A program made the position numbers and the translations under genes. From Kiritimatiellia bacterium (GTDB lineage: Bacteria; Verrucomicrobiota; Kiritimatiellia; SLAD01), in assembly GCA_007125875.1 (NCBI GenBank), contig SLCI01000045.1, positions 1 through 8,035 of the forward strand: DNA of 8,035 nt. The letters are read 5' to 3'. This document shows, piece after piece, positions 1 to 5,725 of the stretch (its first letter is position 1; each line of letters starts with the position of its first letter). Under the pieces are notes generated by a model. That model was not told the origin of the DNA. It was given only the letters and a program-made list of their open reading frames with translations, and ran no database searches.

Positions 1-149
1 ATGCACGTAGTGACCATCAGAACTGTCGGACGATCCGGTCGTTCAATTGGTGGCATATGAACCGGATGCTTGCGAATTGGACGGCCAGATGACATGGCCA
101 AAGGTTTATGTGTGCGGAGATGGTTTGGCAAGTTTCCATTTGCTTTATT

Positions 150-180
150 AGATCGCGGCGTCGCAGAGCTCCGCCCTCCA
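150..180 (-). repeat. 31-bp intergenic repeat, copy 1
   Basis: This 31-bp sequence is repeated exactly at 267-297. Read on the minus strand it begins TGGAGGGCGGAGCTC and ends CGCCGCGATCT, with the palindrome GAGCTC near its centre. It lies in non-coding DNA and resembles a REP-like dispersed intergenic element. The copy number in the genome cannot be seen from this window. Confidence 0.8.
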
Positions 181-208
181 AAATGACCATCACGCTTTGG
201 CTCACGTA

Positions 209-233
209 TGGAGGGTCGAGCTCCGCGAGACCG
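209..233 (+). repeat. Diverged inverted copy of the 31-bp repeat
   Basis: This copy runs in the opposite orientation to the flanking exact copies. It starts TGGAGGG, keeps the central GAGCTC, and matches the minus-strand form of the 31-bp repeat at about 20 of 25 positions. Copies in inverted orientation are typical of paired REP-type elements that can fold in single-stranded form. Confidence 0.55.
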
Positions 234-266
234 GAGGCCGCACAAGAGTTTGCATTTGCCCATGCA

Positions 267-297
267 AGATCGCGGCGTCGCAGAGCTCCGCCCTCCA
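267..297 (-). repeat. 31-bp intergenic repeat, copy 2
   Basis: This is an exact 31 of 31 match to 150-180 in the same orientation, with 86 bases between the two copies. The flanking bases differ on both sides (T versus A before, A versus C after), so the repeat boundaries are sharp. Confidence 0.8.
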
Positions 298-381
298 CAT
301 GGGGTCCAAATCGCTCATTAGAAATTCCTTGCGGAGAACTGATTGCCCCTGTGCATCCTCCACGGCCTTACAACCCCGCGC

Positions 382-409
382 TTGACTCGGTCAATCGTCC
401 TGCTACGCT
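382..409 (+). promoter_or_regulatory. Possible sigma-70 promoter for the riboswitch transcript
   Basis: TTGACT at 382-387 matches five of six bases of a -35 box. After a 16-base spacer comes TACGCT at 404-409, a weak -10 box preceded by TGC, which would make it an extended -10. Transcription would start near 416, about 20 bases before the B12 aptamer, which is a sensible position. The -35 also forms the left arm of a small inverted repeat, TTGAC-TCG-GTCAA (382-394), which could be a regulator site or chance. This is a motif match only. Confidence 0.35.
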
Positions 410-435
410 GCGATCAGTTCCTTGTCAGAAAAATA

Positions 436-581
436 TTGGTTAAGCAAACGGAAGTTCCGTGAAAATCGGACGCGGTCGCGCCGCTGTAACCAGCTACGAG
501 TTCCATAAGTCACTGTTCCTTTGAGGGAATGGGAAGACGGGGCGAGGTTGAAGCTGGAAGCCAGAAGACGTGCTTAATCTA
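436..581 (+). promoter_or_regulatory. Cobalamin (B12) riboswitch aptamer
   Basis: Several conserved blocks of the cobalamin riboswitch appear in the correct order. CCGTGAAAATCGG at 457-469 is the P3-type stem-loop. GCGGTCGCGCCGCTGTAA at 472-489 is the most conserved core. GTCACTG lies near 510, then a TGGGAAGACGG block near 530-540, and the B12 box GCCAGAAGACGTGC at 560-573 (consensus about GCCAGGAGACCTGCC). The ends can pair, GGTTAAGCA (438-446) with TGCTTAATC (571-579), which gives a closing P1 stem. No full-length P2 arm is obvious, so this may be a shortened variant. Such RNAs bind adenosyl-, methyl- or hydroxocobalamin and usually repress the downstream gene when the vitamin is plentiful. 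The first gene starts about 55 bases downstream. Confidence 0.9.
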
Positions 582-593
582 AGTCAGTTAATC

Positions 594-629
594 GACCTGA
601 GTTCAGGTCTGGAGTCGTTCCGCGCGGAA
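594..629 (+). promoter_or_regulatory. Putative riboswitch expression platform (two small hairpins)
   Basis: Between aptamer and start codon lie two inverted repeats: GACCTG-AGTT-CAGGTC (594-609) and the perfect palindrome TTCC-GCGC-GGAA (618-629). The right arm GGAA of the second is the best-placed Shine-Dalgarno-like sequence, 7 bases before the ATG at 637. Folding of this hairpin would hide the ribosome binding site, as in translational B12 switches. The link between ligand binding and this hairpin is inferred. Confidence 0.45.
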
Positions 630-636
630 TCGGAAA

Positions 637-1962
637 ATGCACGTTTGCTCATTATTTTCGTTTATCGCGCACGCTAAGGCGTGCGCTCTTTTGTTGTGCC
701 TATGCATCGGAGGTACAACTGCTTGGGCCATTCATCCGGAACCTTATGACCCGGACCCGCTAGACTTTGCTGTCGAGGTGATCTCCTATGATTCGGGGAC
801 GGGCGTGGGGTCGGATTGGATTACCGGCGAATCGTTCACCAACGCATTGAACGCACTCGGCCGACCGACTGTGGATACCACTGCACACGGTTCCGGCGTA
901 GATCCCGATTGGATCTTACCCGTGGTGCCCGTGTGGCCCGCTTATCGGGCGACCGAACTCGTAACGATCGGTCAGGGTGGTCACTTGATTTTGAGGTTTG
1001 GGCGACCTGTTTTCGATCACCCCCATAATCCCTTTGGTCGTGACTTCATTATTTTTGGTAACGCATTGCAGACAACGGCTCCGACGTCCGGACTATGGAT
1101 AGAAGATCCTGCTTCTGCGTCATTAATCGGTAATGTTTTCGAGGAACCGGGTATTGTCTCGGTTAGTCAGGACGGCACCAATTGGTTCACTTTCACAAAC
1201 GGTCCGTTCGCCGACACCTTTGCGCCGACGTTAGGCCGCATCTATGATCCGGATGATCCCGCTGAAATCGGAGACTGGAACGAGTGGTGGAGTGCACCGA
1301 CCAATCCGACTTGGCCGCTTGATCCCGCGCTTGTAGCCACGAATCTCGCTGGCCGTAGCCTCGTTGAGGTGGCGCAGATTTATGGTCATTCGGCGGGTGG
1401 CACAAGTTTTGACCTTGGCGAGTTGGATCTGCCCATTGACCCGGCGACCGGCTGGAAATGGATTCGGTACATCAAGATTGAGCCGCAGGAAGGAGCGGGC
1501 ATTACTCCTGAGATCGATGCCGTTGCCATCGTCTCTCCTGCCTCGGATTATCAACGTTGGCACTTGGAACAATTCAGTTGGGAAGAGCGTCTGGATTCGG
1601 CAATCGGCGGCGATCTGGGGTTTGGTACCGGTCACGGCATGCCCAATGTGTTGGCTTACGCGTTGGGCCGCGATCGAATTCAAGAGGGCGATCCCAGTCC
1701 GCCCGCAATGAATTTGTTGCACGCATCGGATGAACACGCGTTACGGATTCAATTCACCCGCCGTACGAATGATTCACCCGTGCAGGTAGTGTTGGAGTCG
1801 ACTCATGATCTGGGGGATGCCGAAGGCTGGTCGACCAACAACGTTATCGGCGAGATCACGGCTTGGCCACATGAACCGGGCACAGAAACCGTTGAGTTGA
1901 AGGTGCCTTTGCACGAATCGTCAGACTTCGACGCATATCGGCTGCGAGGAGTTTGGCGATGA
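637..1962 (+). CDS. B12-riboswitch-controlled secreted beta-rich surface protein
   Basis: This 441-residue exported protein has an N-terminal signal peptide with a hydrophobic core ending TTAWA, so cleavage is likely after about residue 31. Residues about 38-300 resemble a family of secreted beta-sandwich proteins: an opening 'EVISYDSGTGVG', then a hydrophobic strand with 'DFIIFGNA' (136-143, compare the family form DFIVFENA), 'VSVSQDG' (174-180), 'SFDLGELDL' near 257-265, and 'EIDAVAIV' (292-299). From memory, relatives occur as PEP-CTERM or cell-surface proteins, sometimes in B12-regulated loci; I cannot confirm this here. Residues 305-344 form a tail of the kind seen in Verrucomicrobia ('YQRW...', 'GMPNVLAYALG' at 334-344) whose usual DPDGDG calcium loop is degenerate, followed by a final beta-rich part. 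There is no PEP-CTERM or membrane anchor. The ATG at 637 is chosen because later in-frame starts would lose the signal peptide. Its position directly after the riboswitch suggests a role in corrinoid capture (inference). Confidence 0.8.
   Translation: MHVCSLFSFIAHAKACALLLCLCIGGTTAWAIHPEPYDPDPLDFAVEVISYDSGTGVGSDWITGESFTNALNALGRPTVDTTAHGSGVDPDWILPVVPVWPAYRATELVTIGQGGHLILRFGRPVFDHPHNPFGRDFIIFGNALQTTAPTSGLWIEDPASASLIGNVFEEPGIVSVSQDGTNWFTFTNGPFADTFAPTLGRIYDPDDPAEIGDWNEWWSAPTNPTWPLDPALVATNLAGRSLVEVAQIYGHSAGGTSFDLGELDLPIDPATGWKWIRYIKIEPQEGAGITPEIDAVAIVSPASDYQRWHLEQFSWEERLDSAIGGDLGFGTGHGMPNVLAYALGRDRIQEGDPSPPAMNLLHASDEHALRIQFTRRTNDSPVQVVLESTHDLGDAEGWSTNNVIGEITAWPHEPGTETVELKVPLHESSDFDAYRLRGVWR
667..697 (+). 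terminator. Terminator-like hairpin inside the signal-peptide codons
   Basis: GCGCACGC (667-674), a TAAG loop, and GCGTGCGC (679-686) form a perfect 8-bp, very GC-rich stem, followed at once by TCTTTTGTTGT. This is the textbook shape of an intrinsic terminator. It lies within codons 11-17 of the first gene, about 85 bases after the B12 aptamer. It could be the terminating arm of the riboswitch or an attenuator masked by translating ribosomes. The T tract is interrupted, so strength is uncertain. Confidence 0.5.
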
Positions 1963-2696
1963 AGCGGGCGGGTTTTACGGTGGTCGAGCTGCTGGTCGTG
2001 ATGACGATGGCGCTGCTATTGATGGCGATCGCTTATCCCGCTATTCAATTCGGCGTGGAGGAAGGGCGCCGGATTGGATGTCTCAGCAATCTGCGCCAAA
2101 TGGTTGCGGCGGCCTACACCTATGCGGCCAATAACGATGGCCGTTTCCCGCCGGGCGTCGCGTATGAAATGGATGGTCGACGTTCAGCCGTTCATGCTTG
2201 GGATTTCAGCACGGTGCGCGATTGGGATCAAGGCGGTCAGCCGGAAGTGCGGCCGGGTCTGCTCTGGGAGGGGGCCGGTGATCCGCGCGTGCAGCAATGT
2301 CCATCGTTTCGTGGCGATGCCAATTGGGCGGGTGATCCCTATACGGGATACAATTACAATGTGAGTTACGTTGGGCACGGTGCCGGCGAGGCGATTACGA
2401 AGCCCATCCGGCCCGGCCAAATTCGTAACCCGTCCACTTGTGCCCTGTTTGGTGATGGTGAATGGGAGGGCGGTGCCAACAAATTCATGCGCTCACCCTT
2501 ACCCGCGCCCGGCGATGCCCACTTCTCCGGACGACATTCTGGCACGCAAGGCTTCCGACACCGCGGCATGTCGAACGTCGCATTCGCTGATGGTCGGGCC
2601 GAAAGTCGCCGTGATCGATATACGGGACCTTACGGAAATTTGCCGCCGCATATCGGCTTCTTGTCTGACGATAATCATCTTTACGATCTCGACTAA
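1959..2696 (+). CDS. Type II/IV prepilin-like protein, H-X9-DG family
   Basis: This 245-residue protein begins MKRAG followed by FTVVELLVVMTMALLLMAI. That is a class-III leader cut by prepilin peptidase after G5, with the conserved glutamate at position 5 of the mature chain and a hydrophobic assembly helix. The rest is a globular head with 'LRQM..A...YA..N.GRFPPG', as in the DUF1559/pseudopilin-like proteins abundant in PVC bacteria. Near the end, H201 is followed by nine residues and D211-G212, the H-X9-DG motif of this family. The ATG at 1959 overlaps the previous stop (ATGA), and GAGGAG at 1946-1951 is a good ribosome binding site, so translation is probably coupled to the B12-regulated gene before it. 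Family members are numerous and mostly without known function. Here it could form or cap a surface fibre or serve the neighbouring secretion system. Confidence 0.85.
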   Translation: MKRAGFTVVELLVVMTMALLLMAIAYPAIQFGVEEGRRIGCLSNLRQMVAAAYTYAANNDGRFPPGVAYEMDGRRSAVHAWDFSTVRDWDQGGQPEVRPGLLWEGAGDPRVQQCPSFRGDANWAGDPYTGYNYNVSYVGHGAGEAITKPIRPGQIRNPSTCALFGDGEWEGGANKFMRSPLPAPGDAHFSGRHSGTQGFRHRGMSNVAFADGRAESRRDRYTGPYGNLPPHIGFLSDDNHLYDLD

Positions 2697-2720
2697 CTCT
2701 AAACCATGGAAAGAATACAA

Positions 2721-3251
2721 ATGAGAAAATTCATTACCACCCTTGCGTTACTGGGCCTGTACACCTTGCCTGCGGCGGACGCAGCCATCACGCAATTGGG
2801 ATTTGGAACCAACAACTCCCATCTCGTGATCAACTTCAGCAATGGGGCCATCGCCCAGTTTGAAGTGAGTTATAATGATGTTTTGCTGTCTGGAACAGGC
2901 AAAGCCTTGATGGATTATGTGGAGTCGCAAACCGCTTTGGAAACAGTCCAAAATGAATTCAACTTTGGTGAGGGACCCATCTTCTTTCTGGACGGCATCT
3001 CCTATGAGGGAAATAGCAATAGTGGCTTCGGCGGTGGCGATGACTGGTGGCAGTATTGGGTCTGGGATCCCTCCGATGAAAGTTGGACCTCACCCGGTTT
3101 TGGATTCTCCGATCGCCTGATTGAGGATGGCTCTTGGGATGGTTGGGTTTACGGTAGTTCCGCTCCTCCTGTCCTGATCCCCGAGCCCGGCACACTGCTG
3201 CTTAGCCTGTTCGGAATGGGCTACCTGTTCCATCGACGCAGGGCGCTGTAA
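2721..3251 (+). CDS. PEP-CTERM sorted surface protein with transcobalamin-like motif
   Basis: This is a 176-residue exported protein. It has a signal peptide (MRKFITTLALLGLYTL, cleavage near ADA at about 21) and a C-terminal sorting signal: 'IPEPGT' with PEP at 154-156, a hydrophobic stretch, and a final HRRR cluster. Such proteins are processed by an exosortase and displayed or released outside the outer membrane. The middle ends in a tryptophan-rich segment, WWQYWVW at 109-115 and then 'L-I-E-DGSWDGWVYG' (DG at 136-137). The order W-x-Y, G, L-x-(E)DG, W-x-Y is reminiscent of the transcobalamin-like DUF4430 domain, but this is a pattern resemblance only. The ATG at 2721 is preferred over 2706 because GGAAAG lies 7 bases before it and the signal peptide then starts with MRK. 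The gene follows the prepilin gene by 24 bases and is probably in the same B12-controlled transcript. Confidence 0.8.
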   Translation: MRKFITTLALLGLYTLPAADAAITQLGFGTNNSHLVINFSNGAIAQFEVSYNDVLLSGTGKALMDYVESQTALETVQNEFNFGEGPIFFLDGISYEGNSNSGFGGGDDWWQYWVWDPSDESWTSPGFGFSDRLIEDGSWDGWVYGSSAPPVLIPEPGTLLLSLFGMGYLFHRRRAL

Positions 3252-3282
3252 TGCGCGTGGACAGCGGGCCTGATGAATTGAT

Positions 3283-4410
3283 ATGCTGCGGGCGATGAGT
3301 CGAAAGTCGCAAAGCCAAAAGCAAAAACGCAAGCGTAGACACATTCATCGCCCTGCGGCGCATCACATGCCGCCGGGTTCGATCATCGTTGACCCAGACG
3401 CGCCTAAGCCGGTGCTGAACATCATCGCCTTCTCGCCGGACGCGTACGAAGAGGCCGATATCACCGATGTGGGCGCTATTGCAGGTTATCGTGCTCAATG
3501 GCCGGTGGTTTGGGTGAATGTGACCGGGTTGGGCGACGCGCAGGTGATCAGGCAACTCGGCGATGAGTTTGGATTGCATCGCTTGGCGCTGGAAGATGTC
3601 GTGAACCTGTATCAGCGCGCGAAGGTCGAGAATTTCGGTGATCGACTCTTTATTGTCACGCGCATGATCGCGCAGCGCAGCCCACTCGAAACAGAGCAAC
3701 TCAGTCTCTTTCTCGGCCCGGGTTTCGTGTTGACCATACAACAGCGGCCTGGCGACCCCCTCGATCCGATCCGACAACGTATTCGTAAGCGACAGGGTCG
3801 CGTGCGTGACAACCAAGCGGACTATCTCGCCTACGCCCTGTTGGATGCGGTGATGGACGATTATTTCCCCGTCTTAGAAGAGCATGGAGAGCGAATCGAA
3901 ACGATGGAAGAAAAATTGCTGGACCGGCCTCGTCCGGAACTGTTGACCGAAATACGGCAGGCTAAGCGAGATCTTATGACCTTGCGTCGCGCCTTATGGC
4001 CACAGCGTGAGGCGCTCAACTCACTCGCGCGTGATCCACATGAGATCATTGCCCCGGAAACCCGCATCTTTTTTCGTGACTGCTATGATCATGCCCTTCG
4101 CCTGATGGAAATGACTGAGCACTATCGCGAACATTGCTCTGATTTGATGGACGTCTACCTCACCAGCCTAAGTCATCGGATGAACGAGATCATGAAAACG
4201 CTGACGGTGATCGCCTCCATTTTCATTCCGCTGACCTTCATTGTTGGTATTTATGGTATGAATTTCGACATAGAAGCTTCGCCTTGGAATATGCCTGAAC
4301 TCTATACCTATTGGGGTTATCCCGCTGTCATGCTCATGATGTTGTTCCTTTCGCTGGCGATGTTGTGGTATTTCCGGCGGAAAGGCTGGATCGGCAAGTC
4401 AGCGCAATGA
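3283..4410 (+). CDS. corA: CorA-type magnesium/cobalt transporter
   Basis: This 375-residue protein belongs to the CorA family, pentameric inner-membrane channels for Mg2+ that also pass Co2+ and Ni2+. The defining evidence is the C-terminus: 'KTLTVIASIFIPLTFIVGIYGMNF' in sense, with a first membrane helix at about 305-325 ending in the GMN signature at 325-327, a short outside loop containing MPEL, and a second helix (about 347-367) followed by basic residues 'FRRKGW'. The N-terminal half is the usual cytoplasmic domain ('WVNVTGL', 'HRLALEDV', 'QRAKVE') plus a long helix. The first 20 residues are strongly basic. An alternative ATG at 3295 (MSRKSQS) is equally plausible; neither has a clear ribosome binding site. 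The gene begins 31 bases after the PEP-CTERM gene, with no terminator visible between. Cobalt as the relevant ion is suggested only by the upstream B12 riboswitch. Confidence 0.92.
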   Translation: MLRAMSRKSQSQKQKRKRRHIHRPAAHHMPPGSIIVDPDAPKPVLNIIAFSPDAYEEADITDVGAIAGYRAQWPVVWVNVTGLGDAQVIRQLGDEFGLHRLALEDVVNLYQRAKVENFGDRLFIVTRMIAQRSPLETEQLSLFLGPGFVLTIQQRPGDPLDPIRQRIRKRQGRVRDNQADYLAYALLDAVMDDYFPVLEEHGERIETMEEKLLDRPRPELLTEIRQAKRDLMTLRRALWPQREALNSLARDPHEIIAPETRIFFRDCYDHALRLMEMTEHYREHCSDLMDVYLTSLSHRMNEIMKTLTVIASIFIPLTFIVGIYGMNFDIEASPWNMPELYTYWGYPAVMLMMLFLSLAMLWYFRRKGWIGKSAQ

Positions 4411-4465
4411 TCGAAACGGGTCGAACATTGCTCATCGCGCGTTCGCTTGTTATGGTTTGCGCCTA

Positions 4466-5725
4466 ATGAGACGGAAAAGTGCATCCAATCGCCGACGCGA
4501 AAAAACGCCGCAACATCGGCGTTCTTCGCGCCGTCGTCTGCTCAGTCGCATCGCGTTGGTCTCTGCCGTGCTGAGTGCCCTATGCGCGCTGTTCGCCTTG
4601 ATCTTTTTAGTGTTGAGCATATGGCGACATGAGCCGTTTCCCGAGGGGTTGTGGCGTGTCACGCTGGCGTATAGCGGCGCGGCCTTTGTCCTGCTCATTG
4701 TACGCTTGATTACTGCGCGCCGCCCGCGCACGCACAAAGTAAAACGCTCTGTCCATACCCCTGATCCGAAAAAGGAGGGGATGGTGTTAATTCTGGTCCT
4801 CGTCCTGCTCGGCATGATGGCTGCACTGATCTTGCACCTGCAGCAGTCGGCCTACATCGGACGTCAAGCCGATGCGCGACTATTGCAGCAAACACGCTTG
4901 CGCGCCGCATTACAGGACGAAGGCCTGCGACGGATCCAGGCCTTGGCCGACGCACCCGAACACCGCTTCCACCACGCCGAGCAAGCGTGGGCCGAGACGA
5001 TTGAAATCGATCGCCCAGACGGCATCACTACGGTCAGTCGCATCACTGATCTGAATCGCTATCTTGACGTCAACAACCTCTTTCTGCCGGATGATTTTCC
5101 GGGTCCGAATCTGACCGAGGACGCATTGATTGAGGCCATGACGCACGCCGCCGATTTTACGCCGATCGAACGGATCGAGGCGATTCGTGACTGGATTGAT
5201 CCCGACGACGAGGGCATTCGCGAAACGGCGTATTACATGAATCTGACGCCGCCCTATGAGGCGCCGAACACGTGGATGCACACATGGCACGAGTTCAGTT
5301 GGATCGCCGGCTTTGAGCCATCCTACTTCGAAATCAAACCGCTTTATCGAGTCGGGCGCGCTTTCGAAGCCAATATCACGGATCTAATTACCGCTATTCC
5401 TGGACCGCGACGTCGGCCCATTCCCGTCAACATCAATACGGCCGACCTCACGCTGCTCGCATCATTGGGCGGCAGTGGCTTTGAGGAGCTGGCGCGCTTT
5501 ATTCAGTTGCGCCGCGCCGAACAGCCGTTTGAGACGCTTGAGACCTTGCTCGCCCGCGTGGACGAATCACTCTTTACCTTCATGCGACCCTTCCTCGCTG
5601 TCCGCAGCACCCACTTCATTGTTGAGGTCCAAGCGATCGAAGCGCCCTATCGTGCGCGATTGCGTGCACTCCTAACGCTGGATGACGAAGGCGAAATACG
5701 CATTAGGCAATGGGTCATACAATGA
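4466..5725 (+). CDS. gspK: GspK-like type II secretion pseudopilin with long two-helix leader
   Basis: The protein is 419 residues from the ATG at 4466; a TTG three codons earlier is a less likely start. Residues 106 onward match GspK, the minor pseudopilin at the tip of the T2SS pseudopilus. 'PKKEG' (101-105) is a prepilin-peptidase site, followed by the hydrophobic helix MVLILVLVLLGMMAALIL, which lacks Glu5 as GspK usually does. Then come 'DLNRYLDVNNLF', the hallmark 'RDWIDPDDEG...YY' (DWIDPDDE at 242-249), a 'PPYEAPNTW' segment, and the helix-hairpin-helix-like part starting 'NINTADL' at 322. The first 105 residues are unusual: an arginine-rich start, two predicted membrane helices (about 29-53 and 65-82), then a basic cytoplasmic stretch. 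The two helices put the cleavage site in the cytoplasm, as required. The gene starts 55 bases after corA and overlaps gspL by four bases. Confidence 0.82.
   Translation: MRRKSASNRRREKTPQHRRSSRRRLLSRIALVSAVLSALCALFALIFLVLSIWRHEPFPEGLWRVTLAYSGAAFVLLIVRLITARRPRTHKVKRSVHTPDPKKEGMVLILVLVLLGMMAALILHLQQSAYIGRQADARLLQQTRLRAALQDEGLRRIQALADAPEHRFHHAEQAWAETIEIDRPDGITTVSRITDLNRYLDVNNLFLPDDFPGPNLTEDALIEAMTHAADFTPIERIEAIRDWIDPDDEGIRETAYYMNLTPPYEAPNTWMHTWHEFSWIAGFEPSYFEIKPLYRVGRAFEANITDLITAIPGPRRRPIPVNINTADLTLLASLGGSGFEELARFIQLRRAEQPFETLETLLARVDESLFTFMRPFLAVRSTHFIVEVQAIEAPYRARLRALLTLDDEGEIRIRQWVIQ

Larger units (their letters stand above)
1..381. other. Intergenic region with repeats, no supported gene
   Basis: No reading frame here looks like a real protein. 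The open frames on both strands run through the repeated 31-bp element and give low-complexity, arginine-rich translations with no domain, signal peptide or ribosome binding site. The stretch holds the three repeat copies listed separately and leads into the probable promoter of the riboswitch-controlled transcript. An upstream gene, if any, ends before the window. Confidence 0.6.

Noticed and set aside
150..297. Possible CRISPR array
   Set aside because: There are only two identical repeats, the gap is 86 bases, a diverged inverted copy lies between them, and no cas gene is present.
17..298. 93-residue open frame on the minus strand with a duplicated 'EGGALRRRDL'
   Set aside because: The duplicated peptide is just the translation of the two copies of the intergenic repeat.
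108..443. 111-residue open frame on the + strand before the riboswitch
   Set aside because: It runs through both 31-bp repeats and into the riboswitch aptamer, has no ribosome binding site, and its translation is repeated arginine-rich sequence.
1231..1737. 168-residue open frame on the minus strand
   Set aside because: It is a shadow of the secreted-protein gene in the opposite strand and shows no recognisable features.
3202..3816. 204-residue open frame on the minus strand
   Set aside because: It is antisense to corA and the end of the PEP-CTERM gene, both well supported; it shows no domain or start signal.
4428..4456. Possible promoter TTGCTC-17-TATGGT before gspK
   Set aside because: Only three of six and four of six consensus matches, and transcription would start about three bases before the ATG. 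It is too weak to support a separate gsp promoter.
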